Below are positions 8,839-18,317 of a stretch of DNA of 33,139 bases, in pieces. This stretch comes from an uncultured Christensenellaceae bacterium (GTDB lineage Bacteria; Bacillota; Clostridia; Christensenellales; Aristaeellaceae), in the NCBI GenBank assembly GCA_905236495.1, contig CAJOPV010000086.1:1-33139 (forward strand), read 5' to 3'. Positions within the stretch are counted from its first letter, which is position 1. Each line of letters starts with the position of its first letter. The notes beneath the pieces were generated by a model, which ran no database searches, was not told the origin of the DNA, and saw nothing but the letters and a program-made list of their open reading frames with translations. Position numbers and translations under genes: made by a program.

Positions 8839-9837
8839 ATGACCCACATTTATCTGGACGCCATGGGCGGCGACAACGCCCCGGCGTGCACCGTTGAGGG
8901 GGCGCTGGAAGCCCTGCGGGCGGATCAGGAGCTGAAAATCACCCTGGGCGGGCCCAAGGCGGAGATCGCGCCTTTGCTTTCGGAGGCCGGGGACGTAAAG
9001 GACCGCATCGAAATCGACGACTGCGACGAGATCATCACCAACCATGACGCTCCCGTCATGGCGATCCGGCAAAAGAAAAACAGCGCCCAGGTGAAGGGCA
9101 TGCTGCTTGTCCGGGAAGGCGGGGCCGACGGCTTCGTATCCGCCGGCAGCACCGGGGCCACCTTAGCCGGGGGCATGTTCCGCCTGGGGCGCATCCCCGG
9201 GGTGGAGCGGCCTGCCCTGGCGCCGCTTCTGCCCAACGGGAAGGACTTTTTCTGCCTCATCGACTGCGGGGCCAACGTGGATTGCCTGCCCGCCTACCTG
9301 CCCCAGTTCGGCGTGATGGGGGCGGCGTACGTAAAGGCCGTGCGGGGGGTCGATAATCCCCGGGTAGGCCTTGTCAATATCGGGGCGGAGGCCGAAAAGG
9401 GCAACGCCCTGGTGAAGGCGGCCTACCCCCTGATGGAGCAGGCGGGCTTCAACTTCGTGGGCAACATCGAGGGCCGGGACATTACCGCCGATCTTGCGGA
9501 CGTGGTGGTGTGCGACGGTTTTTCCGGCAATCTGATCCTCAAATTCATGGAGGGCGTGGCGGGCACCCTGATGGGCATGATCAAAAAGGAAATCTACGCC
9601 GATACCCGGAGCAAGCTGGGCGGCCTGCTTGCCAAGCCCGCCTTCCGCCGGGTGAAAAAGGCCATGGATTACACCGAAGTGGGCGGGGCCCCGCTGCTGG
9701 GGGTGCAGGGCGTGGTAGTCAAGGCCCACGGCTCCAGCAACGCCCACGCCATTGCCTGCGCCGTTCGCCAGGCCGTGCTCATGGCGCGGAAGAACCTGGT
9801 TCAAACCATAGAAACGGAAATCTCCAGACAGCTTTGA
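8839..9837 (+). CDS. plsX: Phosphate acyltransferase PlsX
   Basis: MTHIYLDAMGGDNAPACTVEGALEAL... and SAGSTGATLAGGMFRLGRIPGVERPALAP are PlsX signatures; AAGGAG SD 8 nt before ATG 8839. Confidence 0.95.
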   Translation: MTHIYLDAMGGDNAPACTVEGALEALRADQELKITLGGPKAEIAPLLSEAGDVKDRIEIDDCDEIITNHDAPVMAIRQKKNSAQVKGMLLVREGGADGFVSAGSTGATLAGGMFRLGRIPGVERPALAPLLPNGKDFFCLIDCGANVDCLPAYLPQFGVMGAAYVKAVRGVDNPRVGLVNIGAEAEKGNALVKAAYPLMEQAGFNFVGNIEGRDITADLADVVVCDGFSGNLILKFMEGVAGTLMGMIKKEIYADTRSKLGGLLAKPAFRRVKKAMDYTEVGGAPLLGVQGVVVKAHGSSNAHAIACAVRQAVLMARKNLVQTIETEISRQL

Positions 9838-9859
9838 ACAACAAAAGGAGGAAAAGAAC

Positions 9860-10090
9860 ATGGTATTTGAAACCGTAGCCCAGATGATTGCCAAGCAATT
9901 GAAAATGGACGTGAGCGAGATCACCCCCGACAAGCGTTTGGTGGAGGACCTGAAGGCGGACAGCGCCAACGTGATGGTGCTCATCATGGATCTGGAGGAC
10001 GCCTTCAACATGACCGTGGACGACGCCGCCATCAACACGCTGCGCACCGTGGGCGACGTGGTAAAATACATCGAAGAGCGTCAGGAATAA
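9860..10090 (+). CDS. acpP: Acyl carrier protein
   Basis: 76 aa; modification site in LKADSANVMVLIMDLEDAF (DS motif). Confidence 0.95.
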   Translation: MVFETVAQMIAKQLKMDVSEITPDKRLVEDLKADSANVMVLIMDLEDAFNMTVDDAAINTLRTVGDVVKYIEERQE

Positions 10091-10100
10091 TCCAACGGGA

Positions 10101-10141
10101 AACAGCGGCGCGCTCACCAAAGTGGGCGCGCCCGTGCTGTT
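10101..10141 (+). other. Long hairpin in the acpP-rnc intergenic region
   Basis: AACAGC GGCGCGCTCAC CAAA GTGGGCGCGCC (CGT) GCTGTT: 11-bp plus 6-bp helices, one G.U and a 3-nt bulge; no U-tract follows. Confidence 0.8.
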
Positions 10142-10168
10142 GTGAAGAACGGGAAGGAAAGGGCTTGC

Positions 10169-10831
10169 ATGGCAGACTTGAGCGCTCTGGAGGGAAAGCT
10201 GGGCTACGGGTTCCGGGAGAAGGGCCTTCTGCGCCTGGCGCTGACACATCCCTCCGCAGGGCGGCGGCACAATCAGCGGCTGGAGTTTCTGGGCGACGCG
10301 GTGCTGGAGCTGTGCGTCAGCGAAAAAATCTATGAAAAGCACCCCGAAATGCAGGAAGGGGCCATGACCCAGTTAAGACAGAAGCTGGTGCGGGAGGAGC
10401 GGCTTTCCGCCGCCGCCCGGGGAATCGGCCTGGGGCGGCACCTCATCATGGATTGGGGCTGCGAGGCCACGGGGGGACGGGAAAACCCCTCCGTGCTCTG
10501 CGACGCCTTTGAAGCGGTGCTGGCGGCGGTGTATCTGGACGGGGGGATCGACGCCGCCCGGAACGTGGTGCTGCGCCTCATCGGGGACTGCTCCGAAACC
10601 GGGGAAAGCGATTTCAAGAGCGAACTGCAGCAGCTCACCCAGGCCCAGGGCCATCCCGTGCCGGAATATCAGACGGTGGGCCAATCCGGCCCGCCCCACG
10701 ACCCTACCTTCACCTCCGCCGTCTTTCTGGAGGGGAAGGAACTGGCCCGGGGCGAGGGCAAAAGCAAAAAACGCGCCGAGCAGGAGGCTGCCCGGCTTGC
10801 GATGAAAATACTGGAGCATCCGGGGGAATAG
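10169..10831 (+). CDS. rnc: Ribonuclease III
   Basis: RLEFLGDAVLELCVSEKIYEKHPEMQEGAMTQLRQKLV signature and C-terminal dsRBD (DPTFTSAVFLEGKELARGEGKSKKRAEQEAARLAM). Alternative GTG start at 10142. Confidence 0.95.
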   Translation: MADLSALEGKLGYGFREKGLLRLALTHPSAGRRHNQRLEFLGDAVLELCVSEKIYEKHPEMQEGAMTQLRQKLVREERLSAAARGIGLGRHLIMDWGCEATGGRENPSVLCDAFEAVLAAVYLDGGIDAARNVVLRLIGDCSETGESDFKSELQQLTQAQGHPVPEYQTVGQSGPPHDPTFTSAVFLEGKELARGEGKSKKRAEQEAARLAMKILEHPGE

Positions 10832-10837
10832 CAAAGA

Positions 10838-13800
10838 ATGCGCCTCAAGAAACTGGAGATCCACGGGTTCAAATCCTTTGCCGACCGAACGGAGATCGTG
10901 TTCAACCAGGGCATCACGGGCATCGTGGGGCCCAACGGATCGGGGAAAAGCAACATCGGCGACGCCGTGCGCTGGGTGCTGGGCGAGCAGAGCGCCCGGG
11001 TGCTGCGGGGCGCCAAGATGGAAGATGTGATCTTCGGCGGCACGGCAAAGCGGAAGCAGGCCTCCTACTGCGAGGTCTCTTTGGTGTTCGATAACGAGGA
11101 TGGGGCGCTGAAATCCTCCTATGCCGAGGTCATGGTGACCCGGCGGGTCTATCGCAACGGGGACAGCGATTATTTCCTGAATAAGACCGCCTGCCGCCTG
11201 AAGGATATCCTGGAGCTGTTCCGGGATACGGGCATCGGAAGAGAAGGGTATTCCCTCATCGGGCAGGGCCGCATCGACGAGATCCTCTCCGCCAAATCCG
11301 AGGATCGCCGGCAGGCCTTTGAGGAGGCCGCCGGGGTCATGACCTTCCGGGTGCGCAAGGAAGAGGCCGAGCGAAAGCTGGGAAGGACCCGGGACAACCT
11401 GACGCGGGTGCGGGATATCTTGGAGGAATTGGGCTCCCGGGTGGAGCCGCTGGAGAGGCAGGCCGCCGTAGCCCGGGAATACCTGGAGGTGGCGGAGCGC
11501 CTCCGCACCCTGGAAATCAATATTTTCCTGATCCGCCACGATAAGGTGAAGGACCGCATCGCCGGGCTGGATATGACGCTGGAGGGCTTGCGGGATATCC
11601 TGCTGCACCACGAGGCGCGGCTCAATGAAAACGCCGCTCAGCGGGAAAAGCTGGAGGAAGCCGTGGCCCTGCTGGAGGAGGAAACGGCGAAGGCCCGGCA
11701 GGCCCACCTTTCCGCCAACGACGCTTTGTACGAGGCCCAGTCCGCCCGGGAGCGGACGGAGCATCAGATCGCTTCTGCCCGGGAAACGATGGACCGCATC
11801 GACGCCCAGATGGCGGAAACGAGGCAGAAGCAATCCGACCTGCGCTCCCTGTTTCAACAGGGAGAGGAAGAAACCAAGGAAAGCGGCGCCGCCCTGGAAA
11901 AAGCAAAAGGGGAGCTGGATGGGGAGCAGGGCCGCCTGGACTTATTCATTGCCGACGCCCAGGAAAAGGAAGAGGCCCTGGACCGGCACAAGGCGGATAT
12001 CCTCGCCGCCATGAACCGCCTGTCCGACGCCCGGAACCAGCAGGCCCGGCAGCAGGCTATCTGCGCCCAGATGAAAAACCGCCTGGAGGAGATCCGCCTG
12101 GCGGTCAAGGAAGGGGAAGGGCGGCAGACCGAATTGACAGGCGCCCTGCGGGCCGCGGAGGCCCAGGCCGGGGAAGTGGATGCCGGGCTGGAAGCCTTAA
12201 AAACCGATGCCGCGGAAACGGAAGGCCGCCTGCGGGCCCTCACCGAGGATACCCAGCGCACCGCCGAGCAGGCCCAGAGCCTGAACGTGAAATACCAAGG
12301 CGATCTGAGCCGCCTGCGCCTCATGGAGGAAATGAGCCGGGAGATGGAGGGATACAGCCAGTCCGTCCGCAAGGCCCTTTCCTACGCGGGGGCGGACCCC
12401 GCCGTCCGGGGCGTGGTGGCGAGGCTCATGCAGGTGCCCAAGGACCTGGAGACCGCCATTGATATGGTGCTGGGCGGCGCGCTGCAAAATATCGTGACGG
12501 AGGACGAGGAGGCCGCCAAGCGCCTCATCGATTACTTAAGGCAGAACCGCCTGGGCAGGGCCACCTTCCTGCCCATGACCAGCGTGAAGGGCAGGACGCT
12601 GAACGCTGAGGAGCGAAGGCTTCTTTCCATGCCCGGGTGCCTGGGCGTCGCCAGCGAATTGATCTCCTACGATCCCCAGTACCGGGGCATCATGGAAAAC
12701 CTGCTGGGCCGCACCGTCATCGCCAAGGACCTGGACAGCGGCATCCCCATCATGCGGGCGGGACGCCACGCCTTTCGCCTGGTGACGCTGGAGGGGGACG
12801 TGATGCACTCCGGCGGCTCCATGACCGGCGGCACGGCGCAAAAGAGCGCGGTGAGCCTGCTGGGCCGGGAGCGGGAAATGAAGGATATGCAAGCCGCCCT
12901 GGCAGCCGAAAAGAAGGAGCTTGCCGCCCTGCGGGAAAAGCTTATGCAGATGCAGGCCCAGAGGGAGGAAATGAAGCGGCTGCGCAACGAGGCCATGGAA
13001 CGGGTGCACCAGGAAGAGATCGCCGTAGCCCGGGAGCAGGAACGGGTATTCAACGCCCGGGCGGAATTGACCGCCGCCTCCGAGCAGCTGGAGCGTACCC
13101 GGGCCGCCGCCGCGCAGCTCACCGAAAGCATCGCGGAGATCGAGGACGATCTTCGCCGGGCCCAGAGCATCGCCGAAAACGAAACCATCGACCGGGAGGC
13201 CATGGACCGAAAGACCGAGGCCATGCAGAAGGCCCTTTTCGAGGCCCGGGAAAAGGCGGAGCACCAGCGGGAGCTGGTGACGAAAATGCGCCTGCAGTAC
13301 GCCGAGCTCACCTACGCCCTGGATACCCTGCGGCGGGATCGGGCCCGGCGGGATCAGGAGCTTGCGGCCCTCTCCGAAGCGCTGAAAAAGCTGGAGGGCG
13401 AAAAGGCCGAACGGGAGCAGGCCGTCATTCAGGCAAAGGAAACCTTAACCGCCCAGGATCAGGCCTTCCGGGAGCAGGAAAAGCGGGTGGCAGAATGCCA
13501 GCGGCACGCGGAGGAGCTGGAGCAGAAGCGCCAGGAAAAGGCCGCCGCCCAGCGGGAATGCGTACGGCTCAGCGAGGAAATCCACAGGGCTTACGACGAG
13601 GACAGCATGAAGCTGCACCGGGCAGAGCTGGCAAAGGATCGGGCGGAAAACGAGCTGAAGGTGATGACCGATCACATCTTCAACACCTACGATCTCACCT
13701 ACGCAGGGGCGGAGGAATTCCGGGCGCAGGGCGTGTTCGAGCTGGGAAACAGCGAAAAAGAGGCCGCCGCCCTTCGGGGGCGCATCCGGGAGATGGGCCC

Positions 13801-14395
13801 GGTGAACGTGGGGGCCATCGAGGAATACGCCGCCACCAAGGAGCGCTTTGACGATCTCACCGCCCAGGAGCAGGATCTGACAAAGGCGGAAAGCGATCTG
13901 CAAGCCCTCATCGAGCGCCTCCTTTCCCAGATGGAAAGGCAGTTCGTGCAGGAGTTTGCCAAGCTGGGCGATTATTTCAAGGAGACCTTTGCCCGCCTGT
14001 TCGGCGGCGGGCAGGCGGAGCTTCGGCTCACCGATCCCTCCGACGCCCTGAACTGCGGCATCGAGATCATCGCCCAGCCCCCGGGAAAGAAGCTGCAATT
14101 GCTTTCGCTTCTTTCCGGCGGGGAGCGGGCCCTCACCGCCATCGCCATTCTCTTTGCCATGCTGAAACTGAAGCCCACCCCCTTCTGCATCCTGGATGAG
14201 ATCGAGGCGGCGCTGGACGAAGCCAACATCGGCTATTTCGCCGATTACCTGGCGGAATACGCCAAGACCACCCAGTTCGTGGTGATTACCCACCGCAAGG
14301 GCACCATGGAGCGCTGCGACGCCCTCTACGGCGTCGCCATGCAGGAGCGGGGCGTCAGCGGCATGGTTTCCGTCAATCTGCAGGATTTTGATTGA
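10838..14395 (+). CDS. smc: Chromosome segregation protein SMC
   Basis: 1185 aa; Walker A GPNGSGKSNIGDAVRWVLGEQ, hinge, long coiled coils, C-terminal LLSGGERALTAIAILFAMLKLKPTPFCILDEIEAALDEAN. Confidence 0.97.
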   Translation: MRLKKLEIHGFKSFADRTEIVFNQGITGIVGPNGSGKSNIGDAVRWVLGEQSARVLRGAKMEDVIFGGTAKRKQASYCEVSLVFDNEDGALKSSYAEVMVTRRVYRNGDSDYFLNKTACRLKDILELFRDTGIGREGYSLIGQGRIDEILSAKSEDRRQAFEEAAGVMTFRVRKEEAERKLGRTRDNLTRVRDILEELGSRVEPLERQAAVAREYLEVAERLRTLEINIFLIRHDKVKDRIAGLDMTLEGLRDILLHHEARLNENAAQREKLEEAVALLEEETAKARQAHLSANDALYEAQSARERTEHQIASARETMDRIDAQMAETRQKQSDLRSLFQQGEEETKESGAALEKAKGELDGEQGRLDLFIADAQEKEEALDRHKADILAAMNRLSDARNQQARQQAICAQMKNRLEEIRLAVKEGEGRQTELTGALRAAEAQAGEVDAGLEALKTDAAETEGRLRALTEDTQRTAEQAQSLNVKYQGDLSRLRLMEEMSREMEGYSQSVRKALSYAGADPAVRGVVARLMQVPKDLETAIDMVLGGALQNIVTEDEEAAKRLIDYLRQNRLGRATFLPMTSVKGRTLNAEERRLLSMPGCLGVASELISYDPQYRGIMENLLGRTVIAKDLDSGIPIMRAGRHAFRLVTLEGDVMHSGGSMTGGTAQKSAVSLLGREREMKDMQAALAAEKKELAALREKLMQMQAQREEMKRLRNEAMERVHQEEIAVAREQERVFNARAELTAASEQLERTRAAAAQLTESIAEIEDDLRRAQSIAENETIDREAMDRKTEAMQKALFEAREKAEHQRELVTKMRLQYAELTYALDTLRRDRARRDQELAALSEALKKLEGEKAEREQAVIQAKETLTAQDQAFREQEKRVAECQRHAEELEQKRQEKAAAQRECVRLSEEIHRAYDEDSMKLHRAELAKDRAENELKVMTDHIFNTYDLTYAGAEEFRAQGVFELGNSEKEAAALRGRIREMGPVNVGAIEEYAATKERFDDLTAQEQDLTKAESDLQALIERLLSQMERQFVQEFAKLGDYFKETFARLFGGGQAELRLTDPSDALNCGIEIIAQPPGKKLQLLSLLSGGERALTAIAILFAMLKLKPTPFCILDEIEAALDEANIGYFADYLAEYAKTTQFVVITHRKGTMERCDALYGVAMQERGVSGMVSVNLQDFD

Positions 14396-14411
14396 GGCAG
14401 GAGGAAAAGCT

Positions 14412-15308
14412 ATGAGTTTCTTTCAGCGCTTGCGTCAGGGCCTGAGCAAGACCCGGGGAGGCCTGACCGATCGGGTGGATGGCCTGGTGCAATCTGCCGA
14501 GAAGATCGACGAGGATTTTTACGACGAGCTTACGGATATCCTGATCCTGGCGGACGTGGGCGTGGCAGCCAGCACCGAAGTGATCGAAAAGCTCCGCGCC
14601 CGGGTGGATGCCGAAAAGGTCAGGGACGGCGCCCGGGCCCGGGAAATTTTCAAGCAAATCCTGGTGGAGGAAATGAATATTCCCCGGCCTGTGCTGAAAT
14701 GGCCCATGGTGATGTTCGTGGTGGGGGTCAACGGCGTGGGGAAGACCACCACCATCGGAAAACTGGCCCTGCGGTTCCAGGAGATCGGCAGGTCCGTCAT
14801 GCTGGCGGCGGCGGACACCTTCAGGGCCGCGGCGGACGAGCAGCTGGCGGTGTGGGCGGAGCGTGCGAAGGTGCCCATCATCCGGGGCCAGGAGGGGGGC
14901 GACCCCGCCTCGGTGGTCTATGACGCGGTGCAGGCCGCCAAGGCCCGGAAAACGGATCTGCTCATCGTGGATACCGCCGGGCGGCTGCACAACAAAAAGA
15001 ATTTGATGGACGAGCTTGCCAAAATGCGCCGGATCATCGACCGGGAATACCCGGAGGCGGAAATGCGCTGCATGCTGGTGCTGGACGCCACCACGGGCCA
15101 GAACGGCATCCAGCAGGCCAAGCAATTCAAGGAGGCCGCCGAGATCAACGGCATCGTGCTCACCAAGCTGGACGGCACCGCCAAGGGCGGCGTTGCCATC
15201 GCCATCCGAAAGGAACTGAACATCCCCGTTTGGTACATCGGCGTGGGGGAGGGCATCGACGATCTGCAGGCCTTCGACGCCAAGGAATTTGTGGAAGCGC
15301 TGTTCTGA
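14412..15308 (+). CDS. ftsY: Signal recognition particle receptor FtsY
   Basis: GVNGVGKTTTIGKLA, AADTFRAAADEQL, VDTAGRLHNKKNLMDEL, TKLDGTAKGG; ATG at 14412 preceded by AGGAGG SD. Confidence 0.96.
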   Translation: MSFFQRLRQGLSKTRGGLTDRVDGLVQSAEKIDEDFYDELTDILILADVGVAASTEVIEKLRARVDAEKVRDGARAREIFKQILVEEMNIPRPVLKWPMVMFVVGVNGVGKTTTIGKLALRFQEIGRSVMLAAADTFRAAADEQLAVWAERAKVPIIRGQEGGDPASVVYDAVQAAKARKTDLLIVDTAGRLHNKKNLMDELAKMRRIIDREYPEAEMRCMLVLDATTGQNGIQQAKQFKEAAEINGIVLTKLDGTAKGGVAIAIRKELNIPVWYIGVGEGIDDLQAFDAKEFVEALF

Positions 15309-15319
15309 GCTGCTCTTGC

Positions 15320-15348
15320 TTGTTGTTTAACGGAAATTGTGTTACAAT
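15320..15348 (+). promoter_or_regulatory. Putative promoter for the GNAT gene: TTGTTG-17 bp-TACAAT
   Basis: Hexamers with 17-bp spacing in the ftsY-GNAT gap. Confidence 0.5.
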
Positions 15349-15363
15349 GCTTGAGGTGCCTGC

Positions 15364-15831
15364 ATGATGAATCTGCTGCGGCTGTTTTCCCGGAAGCCCA
15401 TGTTTTCCGACGGGGAAATCGACCTGGTGCTTTCCAACCAGGAGGTGGCGGACGCATCCTGCGGCATTGAGGACGGGTATCTGTTCTGCATCTATCGGAC
15501 GGGCGCCCGGGATTATGTGGGGTATGTGAGCCTGCGGCTGGGGGAAAGCCCCGCCCTTTATTACCTGGGCCACATCGGCTACCGCATCGAGGAAAAGCAT
15601 CGGGGCCACGGCTACGCGGAAAAGGCCTGCCGGTGCATGCTGCCGCTGCTTCGGCGGCTGAACCTGGACAGCGTCGTCATCACCGCCAACGTGGAAAACC
15701 TCCCCTCCCGCCGCACGGCGGAAAAGCTGGGCTGCGCCCTGGAGCGCATCGCCCCCGTGCCCCCCGCTTATCAGGGCATCTGCGCCGGAGCGCGGTATAA
15801 GTGCCGGTATATCTGGCGCATGGGGGATTAG
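15364..15831 (+). CDS. GNAT family N-acetyltransferase
   Basis: YYLGHIGYRIEEKHRGHGYAEKACRCMLPLLRRLNLDSVVITANVENLPSRRTAEKLG is a GNAT acetyl-CoA binding signature. Confidence 0.85.
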   Translation: MMNLLRLFSRKPMFSDGEIDLVLSNQEVADASCGIEDGYLFCIYRTGARDYVGYVSLRLGESPALYYLGHIGYRIEEKHRGHGYAEKACRCMLPLLRRLNLDSVVITANVENLPSRRTAEKLGCALERIAPVPPAYQGICAGARYKCRYIWRMGD

Positions 15832-15877
15832 GGATCGTCATATAATACAATGTTGAAGGAACGGGAGGGCAGGGGCC

Positions 15878-16651
15878 GTGCGCTTGACAGCCAAGGGCGT
15901 GGAAATCCATTACGAGCAAAGGGGCGCCGCGGGGCCGCAGGTGCTGCTTTTGCATGGCTGGGGCTGCACCTGCCATCATTTCGATCCCATCGTGAACGCC
16001 CTGGAAGGGGACTTTCGCCTGACCGCGCTGGATTTTCCCGCTCACGGGGAATCAGGCCGGCCCCCGGAACCCTGGGGCGTCGGGGAATTCGCGGCGTGCA
16101 CCCGGGATGCAATAAAACAGCTTGGCATTTCCCCCTGCGATATCATCGCCCATTCCTTTGGCGGGCGGGTGGCGCTTCAACTGGCGGCAAGCTGGCCCGA
16201 ACTGGTAAACCGCCTGGTGATCACCGGCGGGGCAGGCCTCAAAAAGCCCCAGACGGAGGAGCAGAAAAAGCGCAGCGCGGCCTACCAGAAAAAGAAGGCC
16301 CGGCTGCTGTCGCTGACCAAGCTGCCCGTCGTCGGCGCGGCGGCGGAAAAGGGGCTCAAGGCCCTGCAGCAAAAGTACGGGTCCCCGGATTACCTGGCGC
16401 TGGACGATGAAATGAAAAAGACCTTCGTCAAGGTGATCTCGGAGGATCTATCTCCCCTCCTGCCCACCATTCAGGCATCCACCCTCCTCGTCTGGGGCGA
16501 AAAGGATACGGAAACGCCGCTGTGGATGGGGCAGAAAATGGAGCGGGAAATCAAAGACGCGGGCTTGGTGGTCTTTGAAGGAGACGATCATTTCGCGTAT
16601 CTGCACCAGTGGCCCCGGTTCGTGCAGGTCCTGCGGGCGTTTTTGACGTAA
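15878..16651 (+). CDS. Alpha/beta hydrolase
   Basis: LLHGWG oxyanion region, nucleophile elbow AHSFGG, acid region WGEKDTETP and H in GDDHFAYL; GTG start. Confidence 0.88.
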   Translation: MRLTAKGVEIHYEQRGAAGPQVLLLHGWGCTCHHFDPIVNALEGDFRLTALDFPAHGESGRPPEPWGVGEFAACTRDAIKQLGISPCDIIAHSFGGRVALQLAASWPELVNRLVITGGAGLKKPQTEEQKKRSAAYQKKKARLLSLTKLPVVGAAAEKGLKALQQKYGSPDYLALDDEMKKTFVKVISEDLSPLLPTIQASTLLVWGEKDTETPLWMGQKMEREIKDAGLVVFEGDDHFAYLHQWPRFVQVLRAFLT

Positions 16652-16667
16652 AGGAGGCGAAGCGGCA

Positions 16668-18305
16668 TTGGATCATCTGATGTTATTCTGGCTTCCCTGC
16701 CTGTGCATGGCGGGGGGGATGCTGCTTGCCGCCCGGAGGCTGACCCATTACTTCCAGCTGGAAAGCTATCAGTTTTACGGCTATTTCAAAACGGTGCGCC
16801 GGCAATGGACCCGGGCCGTGCTGCCCTGCCTTGCTTTGGGGGGCGCCTACCTGGGGCTGTACGCCGCGCTGGTATTCGGCGTCGTCAATTTGGAGGAAAT
16901 CACCGAAAAATCAGGCTGGACGGCGGGAAAGACCGTGCTGGCGGCGTGCGTGTCCGCTTCGATGCTGGCCCTGGGCTGGGTGATCCGGCGCCTGGGCATG
17001 ATGAAGGCGGAAAAAAAGAAATTCGCCCTGACGGCCCGGATGAAGCGGCTGTACCTGGCTTTGGCGCTGGTGCTGGCCCTGTTGATCGTGATTGTGTTTT
17101 TCGCTGCGCGGCGGGAAACGGCGGGCGTTTGGGTCGCCGCTTCCGCGCTGGTTTTGCCCCTGACGGTGGCTTTGGCGGGGCTGCTGATCTGGCCCGTGGA
17201 AAGGCTCATCTTCCATTTATACTTCCGGGACGCGGAAAAGAAGCTGCTCAAAAACGAGCGCCTGATCCGCATCGGCATTACGGGCAGCTACGGAAAGACC
17301 AGCACCAAATTCATCCTGGCGGATATCCTGTCGCAGAAATACAACGTGCTGGCGACCCCGGCCTCCTTTAACACCCCCATGGGCGTTACAAGGATCATTC
17401 GGGAGCGGCTGACCCCCGCCCATCAGGTGTTCATCGGCGAAATGGGAGCCAGGCACGTGGGGGAGATCAAGGAGCTTTCCCGCCTGGTGCACCCCCAGAT
17501 CGGCATTCTGACCGCCGTGGGGCCCCAGCATTTGGACACCTTCAAGACCCTGGAGCGCATCAAAAAAACCAAGTATGAGCTCATCGAGGCCCTGCCGGAG
17601 GACGGGCTGTCCGTGTTCCTGGATGACGGGGACATCGTGACGGGCCTGTATCAGAAGACCGGGAAGGCCCGGCTGCTGGCTGGCAGGGAAGGGGCCGACG
17701 CCTGGGCGGAGGACGTATCCGTATCCCCTCAGGGCAGCCACTTCACCCTGCGCCTCAAGGGCTGGGAGCCTATTTCCTGCCAGACGGCGCTGCTGGGGGA
17801 GCATAACATCCGCAACATCCTGGTATGCGCCCTGGTGGCGAAATACTTAAATCTTTCCCCGGAGCAGATCCGCCGGGGCATTCAGAACCTGAAGCCCGTG
17901 GAGCATCGGCTGCAATTGCTGAAGACAGGGGGCGGCGTCACCGTCATTGACGACGCCTTCAACACCAATCCCCGGTCCAGCAAAGAGGCGCTGAAGGTGC
18001 TTTCCTCCTTCCCGGAAAGGCGGATCATCGTGACCCCGGGGATGGTGGAGCTGGGGGAGGACGAAAGCCGGTATAACGAGGAATTCGGACGGGCCATGGC
18101 GGGAAAAGCGGATATCGCCGTGCTGGTGGGAAGGAAGCATACGGCGCCCATCAGAAAGGGCCTGACGGAAGCGGGCTTCCCGGCGGACCGTATCTATACC
18201 GTCGGCAGCCTGCAGGAGGCGGTGACCACCGTGAACGGCCTGATCCGTCCCGGGGATACCGTCATGTATGAAAACGACCTGCCCGACCATTACAGCGAGC
18301 AGTAA
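16668..18305 (+). CDS. Membrane-anchored Mur ligase, MurF-like (UDP-MurNAc-tripeptide--D-Ala-D-Ala ligase family) with N-terminal ~5-TM domain
   Basis: About 190 N-terminal residues with about five hydrophobic segments, then Mur ligase core GITGSYGKTSTK, EMGARHVGEIKEL, GILTAVGPQHLDTF, VIDDAFNTNPRSSKEAL, VTPGMVELG; TTG start with AAGGAGG SD. Confidence 0.88.
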   Translation: MDHLMLFWLPCLCMAGGMLLAARRLTHYFQLESYQFYGYFKTVRRQWTRAVLPCLALGGAYLGLYAALVFGVVNLEEITEKSGWTAGKTVLAACVSASMLALGWVIRRLGMMKAEKKKFALTARMKRLYLALALVLALLIVIVFFAARRETAGVWVAASALVLPLTVALAGLLIWPVERLIFHLYFRDAEKKLLKNERLIRIGITGSYGKTSTKFILADILSQKYNVLATPASFNTPMGVTRIIRERLTPAHQVFIGEMGARHVGEIKELSRLVHPQIGILTAVGPQHLDTFKTLERIKKTKYELIEALPEDGLSVFLDDGDIVTGLYQKTGKARLLAGREGADAWAEDVSVSPQGSHFTLRLKGWEPISCQTALLGEHNIRNILVCALVAKYLNLSPEQIRRGIQNLKPVEHRLQLLKTGGGVTVIDDAFNTNPRSSKEALKVLSSFPERRIIVTPGMVELGEDESRYNEEFGRAMAGKADIAVLVGRKHTAPIRKGLTEAGFPADRIYTVGSLQEAVTTVNGLIRPGDTVMYENDLPDHYSEQ

Positions 18306-18317
18306 AGGGAGGACGAA

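Noticed and set aside
10373-11857. 494-aa minus-strand ORF antisense to rnc/smc
   Set aside because: Low-complexity His/Gly/Leu/Pro-rich translation opposite confident rnc and smc; typical shadow ORF in GC-rich DNA.
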